From assembly GCA_030762175.1 (NCBI GenBank), contig CM060831.1, forward strand, positions 27,787,001 through 27,851,000: DNA of 64,000 nt, written 5' to 3'. Both the position numbers and the translations under genes were made by a program. This document shows, piece by piece, positions 44,539 through 56,387 of this stretch. Within the stretch, counting starts at the first letter, position 1. Every line of letters begins with the position of its first letter. This DNA comes from Metallyticus violacea. Taxonomy: Eukaryota > Arthropoda > Insecta > Mantodea > Metallyticidae. A model generated the notes under the pieces. It had not been told where the DNA came from, did no database searches, and saw only the letters and a program-made list of their open reading frames with translations.

Positions 44539-46058
44539 CAATCACAATAGAGAGGAAAAGAGTTTAAAATGAAGAGTTGTGAACCTATCACACGGTCCTC
44601 GGTCTCGCGAACACTAAAATACAATTAAAGGAGTTTAAAGAGGGGTTTTAAACATAAAAGTAATAGTAAATGGGGTTTAATGTTCAAATAAAATAAAATA
44701 AATAGAATATTTCATTTTACCACTACACAATTAAAATTGGCAAAATACTATATTTTAAATTGATAGCGTCTGCATCCCGGCCTTCAGTTAGGTTTGAGGT
44801 TCTACAAAATCCCAGAAGAGAGACATAATTAACAAGACTAGCCTCCACAGCAACGGAAACTTCATGAAAGACTTCATTTCATCTTTCCCTGACAGTGAGG
44901 CATAAAATCACTACTACGCTTGAGAAAGGTAGGCTGAATCTTCCACTGTATTCCATTGTATTATTGGTGATGTGCTATTAACGTCACATACTCTGCATTA
45001 GTTCAAACAAGGAAATTTCAATTCGTCAATAAAAACTAACATATGCGAGACAAGACGGGCTCAACCTTGCAGTCTTAATGGACGCTTCGCCCCAGCGAAT
45101 GGGATGTGCATTTAATCAAATCCTCATTATTTATCACGCCATCATCATGTAGGAACGTGATCTTAAAGGAACATTTAAACTGATATTTTTACTAAATAGA
45201 TAAACGCCATTTAAAATGCGAAGTTGTTACCTTAGTACTGTACTCTCTGAGCTTTGTTTCTCTACTTTGCACTACCCCACAAGCGTAGTACTTGTTGATA
45301 CTAATTATCGTTCACAACATTTCAAAAAACTAAAATTTCCTACACCAACGTAAACAAATCTAAGAAATGCAACAAAACACAATTTACAGTTTTCGAACCC
45401 ATTCCCATTACGACTTCATATTTTTCTTATAATCCCCGTACAGTAATATCTTTAACGTTTTCGAAAATTGAAAGTGAAAAACATCCTATACAAAACTTAG
45501 TTGCAAAGGCTGGACGTTAACCACTTTGCTAAAATTATCCTTATGAAACATTCCAATCAGAAAATAAAAGTTGTTTAGCTTAAAATGTTACTTAAGTGAT
45601 GATCGATGACATAACTATAATGGAGGAAATGTGTAATCAATGTATTGCAGATTTGTCACTTCCTATATTAGAACTAAAGCTAAAGCTATGTCAAAGTTGC
45701 GCTTTTCACACCACATATTCCTTTGACGATCACACTCACGGACACACACATATATGCAATATTTTATTTTATGTTTTTTGTTAATACTAATGAAAAATTA
45801 CATAAAATACTATGAACTTGTCTGTTTCACTGCTTTAATATAAATTAACATATGTATTTCATATATCTTAAATAATTTCTATATGTTTTCATCATTCATA
45901 TGCATATGTAATCCACTGTAAATTCATTCCGTATCTAGCGAAAATAGAACTGAATATTCTTATGTGCACGTCAAACATTAGTCGAATCAACGATACAGAA
46001 AATCTATTGTCGTTTTTCCTGCGTTAATTTTACATACCATTGTGGTCAATTGAATGTA
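44539..46058. other. Unassigned AT-rich DNA
   Basis: Nothing recognised in 1.5 kb. Confidence 0.5.
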
Positions 46059-46708
46059 CAGTGAGGTTACCTGAGTTAAGGGCCATCTGAGCGCAGCTGC
46101 TTACTGGTGAAGTGCAGAGCCAAGACTGGAAAAGGGGCAAGAGTCGCCGTGCGTAAAGTTGTTATTTATTATTTACATTTTTACTGAAATCATAAAATTA
46201 TATTGTATTTAGAACTGTTGATAATAAGCACTAACACGTGTTATAAGAGATGTTGAAAATGATACCCCTGAGCGGCAATACATTGCTGGCATCCGAGTAA
46301 AAATGCCTGTATTTCATCTAACTGCTCTTCCGTAAGAACACTGCGGTACGGAACACGTTTCTTGTCATTCAAAGACACTGTTTTGTAACTTTTTAACAAG
46401 TTGGCCAACTGTTTTCTACCTGCAACACGATTGCCAGGATATTTTCTTGTGAATTGCCTTAGCACTTTTCTGCAAGAATCCGTCTTCACATATTTATCGT
46501 ACATAAAAACCTGTCCAAGTATTTGTGTAGTGTCATAACTAACGAAGACAATTAGCACACGATTTACACCGCATGAAAACACTGGTTGACATATCCTTTC
46601 CCATACTAACTGCAAGCTGATACCTGCATATGCGTAATAAGCCTTTACTATTTACTTCTCCAGATAAGCAGTCGCCTCTGTCGGCCCGTAATTCAGATAG
46701 CCTCACTG
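46059..46708 (-). mobile_element. DUF4817-family non-autonomous transposon, best copy, 650 bp
   Basis: TA dinucleotides at 46057-46058 and 46709-46710 flank inverted ends. The left is CAGTGAGGTTACCTGAGTTA; the right, on the other strand, is CAGTGAGGCTATCTGAATTA. Similarity continues, with indels, for about 50 bp. Inside are a 124-codon ORF and a 3' block shared with four other loci. The size and the missing catalytic core make it a deletion derivative of a longer Tc1/IS630-like element, mobilised in trans if at all. Terminal repeats and reading frame are the best preserved of the family here, which suggests it is the youngest copy. Confidence 0.85.
46241..46615 (-). CDS. Transposon peptide: DUF4817-like HTH joined to transposase C-terminus, DDE core deleted
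   Basis: 124 codons, intact. Residues about 38-95 match the N-terminal DUF4817 helix-turn-helix of an insect transposase family: MYDKYVKTDSCRKVLRQF, KYPGN, a second helix LANLLKSY, then DKK and SVLTEE. Residues about 96-124 read DEIQAFLLGCQQCIAAQGYH and end FQHLL. The first part is the start of the region that normally follows the HTH, and the last 17 residues match the extreme C-terminus of the same transposases. About 200 residues with all catalytic acids are absent. Residues 1-37 are unlike known members, so the true start may be internal (Met near residue 38). If made, the product should bind DNA but not cut it. Expression is unknown. Confidence 0.6.
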   Translation of the reverse strand: MQLVWERICQPVFSCGVNRVLIVFVSYDTTQILGQVFMYDKYVKTDSCRKVLRQFTRKYPGNRVAGRKQLANLLKSYKTVSLNDKKRVPYRSVLTEEQLDEIQAFLLGCQQCIAAQGYHFQHLL

Positions 46709-46710
46709 TA

Positions 46711-48108
46711 CGTGACAAAAGACATGATTCCTTCAAATATAGATGGCGGTTTAATACCAAGAAGAGAAAAGCAAAGAGAGAAACGCAACAATTCAGTACC
46801 GTACTTCAATTAGATCAGTTTTTGCACAAAAGAAAATAAAACGAGCAATACATTTCATTCATCACATTCGTGATGTATCATAATTTCCGAATGAATTTAT
46901 GTATTTGAGAAGTATACCATTCCGTTCCACCCCATTCCATTTCAAGCTATGTATCAAATCTGCAGACTGTTGTGATGCCATCAGTTCAGTTTTTTCCATC
47001 GCTTCTTAAGGGAAAACGGAATGTTCTGTGTTGACAGTGTTAAATTATAGCATATTTACGAACATCTCAAAAACTATGCAGGCTAGAAACTTTAAAGGTT
47101 TGAAGCTGGTGACTGCATTAAATATAAGCTGAAATAAAATTTAATTTATTAAAATATTACATTAAGGATAAATGTTTTTATTTGTTAGTAATTAGTTATT
47201 TGAATTTATAGAATTTAGAAATTTATAGAATTTGAGTATGCGTTTTGTTTTTCCTCGCACGCTGATCGGGGTTCCGAAGCTGGCAGGTCACAGCTTGCAA
47301 ACAGCGACACACAAAGACGCTTATAAGGCCAGTTAATGTCTGTTTAGGAGGAGTTTCATTTGTCTATTTGCCATGGTTCAAAAGTTTAATACATAATCCC
47401 ACATTTTCACTTGCTCTAACTTTTAAAGAAATTAATCAACTGTCCAATAGCGTGCAGAATTTCAAATAAGTTTTCCGGGATTTCATCACATGACAGATCA
47501 ACAGTTCGTGAAATATGTTCTGCTTTATTTCTGGGCAAGTAATTAAGACGCAGGAATAATATATAAACACGGGAGAAACTGTATGATGTTGCTTCATGGA
47601 AAATAATGACCACGAATATCTCTAGCAAAGTGGGCACAAAAATGGAGGAGGGGTAAGCTGTACAGCAGAACATTTTGCTACTAAATTGCTAAAAATTTCA
47701 TCGCTACAAGTTTACTAAAGTGTTTGCCATACTACCCACCAACTCGGAAAGAAGAAATTTAATCTTCTGTATAAAAAGGTGTTTTGTACTTTGATGATCG
47801 CGGGTTGGATATGGGATGCTGCTCTATGTGTTTCCTGCTGCCAGCCCGGTTTATGTGCAGGGAAAAACAAAATTAAGGCCCCATGCATATGAGTTTAGCA
47901 AGTGCTTATAAGTTCACCATTTAATAAACTGTTCTTTCAGCTTGTATAAGAAAATGGATTTTGAGGATGAAACACGAAAACCTCCTGCATCATATGCTGC
48001 ATAATAGGCTCGTATGCAGTCATTCACAAAATATATAATATGTAAGGCTCTTTCAATAAACATATTATCAATTCAAACATTACTATTAAAATAATATTTT
48101 AAATTATA
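46711..48108. other. Unassigned DNA
   Basis: Frames at 46630-46839 and 47416-47673 show no domain. Nothing else. Confidence 0.5.
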
Positions 48109-48174
48109 CGAGGGTGGGTCCATAAGTTTCCAGCCTAACCATCTTCAAGATATGATAAAGACAAAAATGATATT

Positions 48175-48636
48175 TCACTTTTCAATATAGTTACCCTTCA
48201 TTGCAATACACTTCTTACATCTTTGAATTAACATTTCAACCCCCCCCCCCAAATAGTCAGAAGTCTTGTCTGCAAAATGGGCATAAACAGCATCCACCAC
48301 TTCTTCGCCACACTTAAATTTCCTTCCTTGAAAATTCTTCTTGAGTTTTGAGAAGAGGAAGTAGTCACTGATAGCTAGATCTGGGCTGTAGAGGGGATGG
48401 TCGATCTCCTTGAAGCCACATTTCTTCGCAGCTTCCTTTGCAACAAGAGCTATGTGCACAGGCGTATTGTCGTGAAGAAGGCCTAGACAACCACTCAGCT
48501 TTCCTCGCCTTTTCTCTTTGATGAAAGCACGTAGTCTGTGCAGTAGGCCAGCATAGTAATTACCATTTACTGTGGTGTTTCTCTCTTTGAAGTCAATGAA
48601 GAGTATTCCTTCACAGTCCCAAAAGATTGTGGGCAT
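48175..48636 (-). pseudogene. Mariner transposase, C-terminal catalytic part
   Basis: 153 open codons, ending at the natural C-terminus (CIAMKGNYIEK). It holds the second and third catalytic Asp with DD34D spacing and the FDY-like 'SDYFLFSKLKK' helix. The first catalytic Asp lies upstream, in the out-of-frame part near 48710-48730. Not functional alone. Confidence 0.85.
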
Positions 48637-48912
48637 GATCTGAGTGGTCTTGGCCTTTAGAGGCGGTGCTTCGCCAGGTTTACGCTACTCCATTGATTCT
48701 CTTTTGGACAAGGGATCTTAGAGAACCATTTTTTCATGTGCTGTATCAATGGTTTGCAGAAATTCTCTCTCGTTGCCACGGCAGAGTTCCAAAAATGCCT
48801 GACAACAGATGACTCGTTGCTGCTTTTGGACTGAGGAAAGAAGTCTAGGCACCCATCTCACACTAAACTTATTCATGTTAAAATATTCATGAATAATTCG
48901 AAGGACTGATGT

Positions 48913-49212
48913 TTAACAAAGACTCAACATTGCTGCTACTTTGTAACTTTGAGCCGCCGGTCTTCCACAGTTTCTCCTTCTCCAAGCGTAATCCATGTTT
49001 TCAGGGGTGAGCACCTCCAAGGACCGACCTACTCGCTCTTCGTCTTCAATACTTTCTCGACCCATTTGAAAAAGATTGGCCCATTCTTTTACGGTATAAT
49101 ATGAGAGGGATGCTTCCCCATATATACCGTCTAATCGCTGTTTAACTTCATTTGGAGTAAGTCTTTCTTTTGTGAAGAATTTAATAACAGCTCGATACTC
49201 TATTTTGAACAT
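48913..49212 (-). pseudogene. Mariner transposase, N-terminal DNA-binding part
   Basis: 99 codons, natural start near 49206 (FKIEYRAVIKFF). It has two helix-turn-helix motifs (about residues 4-40 and 60-85) joined by the GRESIEDEER hinge. A frameshift after LTPENM gives an unrelated arginine-rich end. Confidence 0.85.
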
Positions 49213-49390
49213 GTCACAATCTTGTACACATAGCTTTCTCTATGCAACTATATCTGAACAACTGAACACAGCAGAGCGAAAGTTACGGCTGCAATTGTTT
49301 ACTTAACAGATAAGGTACGACACCAGATAAGGGTTTTGTGAAGGCAATAATCGTTATCGGTGAGGCCGGAAATTTATGGACGTACCTCTT

Positions 49391-50068
49391 AAGTAAAATT
49401 AAAAAATTGACTTCAAATCCTATTTCATTCTTCCTTTAAAACAAAACTTCCCACGGATTTTTTGGTTTACATAAAAGGGTTAGGTAAGCTTTAGGGAACT
49501 TGTGAGTTTTAGTCCACATTCTGCAGTTGAAATTTTAGTATATCATGCGACTTTCATTCCTTAAGATTTGCTACGTTATCGAGGAAAACAAAAGATTTCA
49601 TTGCAATATGCTGAACTAAGAGCTACATTTGCATGGTTGTTATTCATACAGCATCCTTCATTCTCCAGTACTAATCCTCGTGTCAGATGTAAGTATCTAA
49701 TATTAAAAAATTAGTTTATCTCGCACAATGACGCATCAAAGCACACCTCTCGGGACTTTCACACGCTTATTTCAGCAACCACTTACTTTTCAAAACTAAC
49801 GTAGTGTTTGGGAATCGCCATTCCCTCCTTTATAGCTTTCTTCTTTATCTCGTTCACGGCATGAATACCCCGCCTTCAGCGACAGGAAAATAAATCTGAG
49901 CTCTAAGGGGATTGACAGATCTAGGTTTTGCCGGAAAAAAAACCGTGTTCAGGACACGAAGACTAGATTGGTGAATGTCTGCAAATCGCCAAGGTTACAT
50001 GCCAAGAGCTATTAGCGCATTCCAAAGAAATATAGCTATTGCATTTGTACACACACACATCCGTCAAC
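49391..50068. other. Unassigned DNA
   Basis: Nothing recognised. Confidence 0.5.
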
Positions 50069-50890
50069 GCTCTAGCAGTCTCAATTTTTATTTTTCAACA
50101 ACGAAACTCAGCCTATAACTATCAATTAATAAACAATTCGTCGAGTTTGTTAAACAGCAAAATCGAATCATCGGAATTCGGGGTTCATTTAAAGCAATTT
50201 TTTTAAAAAGTTAAAAATTTAACTATCCGAAAATCAGAATAATCCGACTATTACGAATAGGTGTATGCCTGAAAAACGAGTCAGGGTTAAAGCGAAATTT
50301 AAAAATCGCTCTAGCAGCCGCAATTTAAACTGTTTTAAAGGAAACTCCGTGTATGCCTTTGAAACAAAATAACAAAAATAGTTTCTGAAAATCAGTGAAC
50401 GGACAATTAGGAGCGGGGTTTATCTGAAACCATAAATATAAAAATCGCTCTAATGGCATTATTTGCTTTTTTGAAACGAAACTCCGTATATACAATTAAA
50501 TAAAATTGAAAAATAGTTTCTGAAAATGAGGTAAATGGTGCCATTAGAAGTGGAGGTTTACCTGAAACTTAAATATAAAAATCGCTCTACCTGTTGCAAT
50601 GTTAGTTTTTTTAACAACAAAATTAGCATATGGAATTTAAATTAAGTATGAAAAATAGTTTAAGAAAATTAGTGAAATCAGATTATTACGAATGGGGATT
50701 TACCTGAAACCCAACATTTCAAAATTACTCTAGTGGCACATATATTTGTTTCTTCATAAAAAAAATATCGGTATGTGCAATTTAAATAAAATAAGAGAAA
50801 AATAGTTTCTGAAAATTAGGGAAATTGGGTCATTAGGAGTAGGGGTATATTTCAAAACCGAAATTTAAAAAACACGCTCTTGCATTAATA
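50069..50890. repeat. Satellite-like tandem array, about 140 bp unit
   Basis: The word CGCTCTA or a near match recurs at 50069, 50308, 50446, 50583, about 50726 and 50875. After a first interval of 239 bp, spacings are 138, 137, about 143 and about 149 bp. Within each unit the blocks AAAAATAGTTTCTGAAAAT, ATTAGGAG.GGGGTTTA and CCTGAAAC recur in the same order. Units are diverged and non-coding. Confidence 0.88.
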
Positions 50891-52537
50891 AAAAAAAAAT
50901 AATTCAGTGTATTTATACGATGCACAATTTTTATATTTAAAAAAAAACATCGTTATAAAGATAGCAAATGTGAAATGAGAATTATATTTGTGTGTAAGAG
51001 TGCTCTGTAATAACCCCCAGGAAACGTTTACATTACATGCTTTCACTACAATGACATTTAAATTTAATTTCAAAGCTAATGAAAATCTATGAAACTTTCG
51101 ATTGTTTATTATTGATTGTATATATTTGCTTTGTACATGGTAACATGTTTTTGTTTTATTGAAAATATATAAACATCATCTTCTTAAATATACATTGTAA
51201 CTCGAAACTTTCTGTTATTTCTCTCTATTTTAGAGAAGAGCTCAGTTCATGTGGTTACATTTAAAAATGTTTAAAAATACCTACCCAATATAGCTTAGTC
51301 TATCAGTGGTCATATATTTCATTTAATTAATAGTATACCATTAATTTTTGTGGTTTAAACTCAACAAAAACAGCAACAACTACAACAACAACAATAATAA
51401 TAATTCTAAAAACATAGTTTCTCTTTTCTGATACTTATAGCTTGCAAGAATTTTATTTTGTTTCCCTAATACTACCCAATAATGTTTTCATTAATTAATA
51501 ATTGTATTTTATATTATTTTTTAAAGTTACTCTAATAGGGTAGGAATTTGCTTAGTTTACGCAGGTACGTTTTTTATGAGTGCATCTGCAATTGAACAAA
51601 GCACGTCCTGAATCAAGATCACACCAGTCGCCTGTCGTTAAAGTAGACGCAAAAATGGAGACAGAACATGCTACAGACTGTTTCCGAACTTGTATAATGT
51701 TTGTCCTGTAGTATTGTCATTATGGTACAAGCAAAAATAATTGAGAGGACAGTGTTTATAATTGATGCTTGAAAAATATTTAAAATACAATTACGGGAAT
51801 ATCACAAGCAGAAAGGGCTTAAAACAAAATAAACCTATACAAGACCCTGGTTTGTACGTTACGTAATTAGCGGGTTATTAATTTGTCGTTGATTTATACT
51901 GAATACTCGCTCTCAGAGCAAACTAAATACAAGCTGAGCAAAGAGGGTGATACACTCATAATGCACTTTCAAGATGTATACAAAATGCTCCTGCAGTTCC
52001 GCACTGAGATAAGAGTTTAGGTAAGTGCATGTAGTGTGTGTCTATATTCCATAAGTAGTTGGTATATGTGATTTTTACACAAATGCGAAGTTTGCATAGT
52101 CTAAGACTTGTTCTGATATGTAAAGTACCCGTCTACACACATATTTTGCTTGGCAAAGTGATTGCTGACCTTTATGTGCCATTAACTTTTGCGTCTAATG
52201 CAACAGCTCTCGTGCTCTCTTGGACAATCAGTCGCAGTTTGCTGTTACTGAAGTCTTTGTATATCACCCGATTATTAATTATAATGGCTTGGTGAAGTAA
52301 ATTTTACTTAAGTGTATCGTATTGAAATGCTACCACTAGAACAGAGAATATATATTCCACAGAAATAACACAAAAATAGAGGAACTTAATGAAAATATCA
52401 CGGTAAAAATTGGAAGAATTACGAAAGCAGAGCTGTTGCGAGTGAATGCAATTTCATTATAAATGTTAGTGCTCGTTATGAAATAAACTAATATTGAGTG
52501 CGTGCTAATACTGATACGAATTGTGCGAGTGGAAATG
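50891..52537. other. Unassigned AT-rich DNA
   Basis: Simple (CAA)n/(AAT)n near 51366-51402. No gene seen. Confidence 0.5.
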
Positions 52538-53029
52538 TCAGGGAAACTTGTCCGTGGACCAAGTGATCTTGGCCTTACGTGGCTTGCCTTCAGCTGCACG
52601 CACTCCAAAAACTTTTCTCTATGAAGGTAGTACACAAGCTCACTCAACAGCTTGGGACAGTGACTTCAATAAACGCAGTGGGCAGTCAGTACTGTCAGTC
52701 ATTGTCACTTTAGATGACTTTTCCTCAATTTTGTCTTTATCCTTCAAACACGACAAAACAGAATCAGCTATCATTTCAGCTGTGAGGTTCTAAATAAAGA
52801 CAGGCACATCTTCATTTAATGATTGCAATACCATTAGGTGTATCGGCTCTAGTAGACTTTCATCTCCTGTTATTTTGAAACTGGTCTCTGAATCCAGGAT
52901 CATGCCCCTGGGATGTTTTGCCACCCAGTCTCACACAAGAGAAGAGTTGCCTCTGTCTGGTACCTGAAGTGATATGGAGTAGCTAGAGATATCTAATGGT
53001 AGAGATGGGACTTGTAGCGCCGTAGCGTT
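52538..53029 (-). pseudogene. Coding-like segment of unknown family, four in-frame stops
   Basis: One minus-strand frame of 164 codons keeps protein-like composition from 53029 to 52538, with only four stops. Readable runs include LQVPSLPLDISSYSISLQVP, GMILDSETSFKITGDESLLE, NLTAEMIADSVLSCLKDKDK and TDSTDCPLRLLKSLSQAVE. I do not recognise it. It could be a decayed transposon protein, a processed pseudogene or chance. The plus-strand frame at 52521-52793 overlaps it and looks like a shadow. Confidence 0.3.
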
Positions 53030-55185
53030 CATTTATCTCTCCCACACGAGGGAATAATAAGCCTCCGTGCAGGCTGAGGTGCTTCAAGAGCCCGTTTCTA
53101 GCCCTCCTCTAAGTAAGCTGTGCCCATGGTAACGCTGTATTCAACCACGCTCTATAGATTTTATGACAACGCTCCTTTTCAATAACAATAAAGAAAGAAA
53201 TTATACATACAAATAAGAGTGTCCAACAAGACTAATAATACAATCGAGTAATCAAATTTCTTGATTGACTCATTTTCTCTGTGTAAGATCTATCTCTTGC
53301 CTGCAAATTCTCAGACCTATATCCAAATTAGGATTTTATTTGCGAGGATACTTGAAAAAAGATACATTCATCACAAGCAATTATCATAATTAAAATTTAT
53401 TGTAAACACAGATACCAATGAAATCGAAAAAATCCTGATATTATATTTTAAGAAGAGTGGCATTCGAGGACATGACAACTGCTGGCTTGCTGGAACATGA
53501 AAACAATCCATATAACTGGGTAAAAGCGTCACTATACAAAATTGGAATATTTGTCAGCAACATTCTTTTAATGATCAATAAAAATCTGGCATAAAAATAA
53601 GCAGAGAGCAGATTCCTTTTAGTGCTTAAACATTTTTATTTAAAAAAGTGAACTGCTTCACAGATAAAAGCAAATTGAACGAAGTTCATGGGAACCCAAC
53701 GTTGAATGCGATTGATTTCTTGATAAATAAGTTCTAAAATGGTGAATGAAAGTGGGACAGCTAAGTTTGCACGAATAATTGCATATAAGGAGTTATGTAG
53801 GTGATGAGTGGTACTTGTACATGAAGTACATTTTTACATTTTTGGCGATATTCAAACTCAATCCGCAAAATTTAAAAATATCGTGGTTAGACTAATTGAA
53901 ATAGAATACAAGATTACAGGAACATTGGCAGACCGTTAAAAACGTGGAGAAAAAACGGCCAACAATGGGGTACAAAAAATCAACAAGACAACGTGCTGTC
54001 CCACACATTAACAATCGCACTGGCAAGTTGATTCTCCACTCAACCGATTACCCAAAATTGCTTTCTAGAGAACTTTGCTATTTCTGAACTTAAAATATTT
54101 TTTTAGTTCAGTGGAAAGAAATTTTCGTCAATGCAGGATAACACCAACATCGTCAATGCCTATTCTGCATAATTTCGCAAAAACTATTTTTCCTTCGAAA
54201 TAATACTCGTACATCTGGGAGTTCGATGGACAAAGTATACAGCTCGCGATGAATACTAGGTTGAGAAATAAAAAGTATACATTACAAACAAAAAGTGTTG
54301 GCCTGTTATTTGTGCAAATTGTTAAATGACCCTCGTAATCTGGGAACAGGTCATATAGCACAGAAGTTATATGTGTTAACTTTTTCCACTGTTTTTGTCT
54401 CTACTGAAGTGATTCCTACAAATTGCAACACAACAAAATTAAAACAGTTTTTTATACAAATTATTAATTGTAATCTTCAGGCAATTAATTAATTTACTAG
54501 GAGCTACTAACATTTTAAATTTTGAAAATAATGTAGGAATTTTTTGCGACATTCCTCAGCCTTTGTATTTAACTCTACAGACAAGTTTGCCTAAGCACAA
54601 TTTCTTTAAATTTCTATACATTGAAATTCCGAGAATGTTTTGCATCTTATAGTATTTATTTTTCCTCTATAGCGTTCTGAAGTATGCCTTCTACAGTCCA
54701 CGCTTCAGGCTAATACGAAAGGATGTTACGCGTTCAGGATGTATGCTGCAATCTGAGCGCAAGCATTCCTTTGATGCGATGGGTAAAAATCGATAATCGC
54801 GTAAAGTTCACGTTGCAGGGTGAGGTTATACGCGCTACGTGGTTGCGTTACGGGGGTCGGTGCACCTGTCTGCACGCATCTTTCACTTGTTAATAATCAG
54901 TTCGTGTTCACCTACAAGGCAGTGACTCATAGCTTTCTTTATTTGTACTAATCTAGTTTGAGTGTACCAAACTTGATGTTCAATACTTAAACAAATCCAT
55001 TGCCTAGTAATTACTAACAAAAATGAAGCTTGCTTGCGAAGGTGCAAAGATCGATTTTTAAATGCAGCACTTCAATATGTACACTCCAACTAGATGGAAA
55101 TACGCATACATTGTAATGAATCAAAAAACCTAACAAAGTAAAAAAGTCCATATAGTTAACAACCAATTAATCTTCTTCAATATTG
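53030..55185. other. Unassigned DNA
   Basis: More GC-rich patches at 53030-53160 and 54700-54890 carry no recognised gene or tRNA boxes. Confidence 0.5.
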
Positions 55186-55276
55186 TAACAAAGGGTAAGT
55201 ACATTGATAAGTGAAATATAGGTTTTGTCTTTATCTTACCTAGAAAAGGGTTAGGCCGGAAGCTTATGGACCTACC
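55186..55276 (+). mobile_element. Solo 3' end of the DD34D mariner family
   Basis: About 90 bp matching the last 90 bp of 33926-35189: AAAGGGTAAGTACATTGATA, AAGTGAAATATAG and ACCTAGAAAAGGGTTAGGCC, ending GGAAGCTTATGGACCTACCT before CGCACATA. No transposase sequence lies upstream. Confidence 0.85.
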
Positions 55277-56269
55277 TCGCACATAGCCGAATATTCTTTG
55301 CAATAAATGGTGATTAAACCAATTGCTTATTGGAAATACTATATATTTAAAAATGTTAAGCTGTCCTATAATGAATTTATTTGATAAATTATTTGTGTAT
55401 AGTACGAAGGGAAAACAAAGGAAAACGTATGAGAGCAACTGTTCTTCTCATATTCTTGCTTCCTTGCATTCCACTAGAGCAAATATTCAGGTTAGCAGGT
55501 CGATTACACTTGCGCTCTGTAGAACGACGTTATTCATTTGTTACTGAAGCAAAGCACACATGACACAGATTAAGAAATTTCTTCAGTTAAGTTCTATTTA
55601 AGTATTTAGAACAGAGCATACCAATGGCTAAAATATGTTTTATGTGTCAAATTAAATTCAGGTATAAAGTCCAAGTTTGTGCGATAATCGCCCAGTTCAT
55701 TAATGCTTTTATGTAATAGAAGGGTTAATGAAAATATTGAAAGTTACCACTTGAATAGTCAAGTATGTAATGCAATAGAGGAGAGCGCATCAATTAAGAG
55801 TATATGCATTTTGGCCATCAGTTTGGGGAACCCGACGACCTTCAACTCTCCCTGCCTCCATTTTCTTCCCATCTGAAATTATCGGAAGATATTTGGCGCG
55901 TCCTGTCTTACAATAGAGATGCGAGTTGGAAATTATTTATTGACGAACGTGGTCGTTGGTAGTTATTAATCTATCAATGAGGAAAGAGAATTTATTAGCG
56001 AGGATTAAGGAATAAATCTTATGACAAGTGTGTATATAAGTTTAATACAAACATTTCCGAATTGTATCCCACCTTAGCATATCCGCGATTTTTTAAAAGC
56101 AGCAGAGAAATATATTCCGCCATAAACAAATAAAAGTAAATTTTTAACGAGAGAATATTAAAATGAAATGTTAATAATAGTCATAGCTTCAGAAAAACAT
56201 CCATAAAAATGCGAGAGTCGAACTTCACCTCTAAAATGCAAATTATTACTACAGAGACTCCGGTAATGT
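55277..56269. other. Unassigned AT-rich DNA
   Basis: Nothing recognised. Confidence 0.5.
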
Positions 56270-56387
56270 AAGATGCTACGAGAAAAGTAATTATCACGGT
56301 ACTCGTGTTTTTGTGTTTGGCTTCTTTTAAGATGCTACGAGAAAAGTAATTATCACAACACTCGTGTTTTTGTGTTTGGCTTCTTTT
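56270..56387. repeat. Tandem duplication, 2 x 59 bp
   Basis: Unit starting AAGATGCTACGAGAAAAGTA at 56270 and again at 56329. The copies differ at only about three bases (CGG/CAA region), so this is a recent duplication. Confidence 0.95.

Larger units (their letters stand above)
48109..49390 (-). mobile_element. Mariner transposon, 1282 bp, near complete with frameshifts
   Basis: The left TIR is CGAGGGTGGGTCCATAAGTT after TA at 48107-48108. The right end on the minus strand is AAGAGGTACGTCCATAAATT. The transposase N-terminus lies in 49212-48913 (99 codons) with YRAVIKFFTKERLTPNEVKQ, an HTH, and GRESIEDEERVGRSLEVLT. It then shifts frame. The C-terminal part is open from 48636 to 48175 (153 codons): IFWDCEGILFIDFKE, the LLHDNTPVH block, then YSPDLAISDYFLF. 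The Asp of HDN and the Asp of SDY are separated by exactly 34 residues, which is DD34D. A C11 tract (48240-48250) sits where the partner copy has G9. Close relative of 33926-35189. Confidence 0.93.

Noticed and set aside
48175..49212. An active mariner transposase gene
   Set aside because: The frame is broken between the two halves and the first catalytic region is out of frame.
50069..50890. CRISPR array
   Set aside because: Units are about 140 bp, diverged throughout, without short identical repeats and unique spacers, in eukaryotic DNA.
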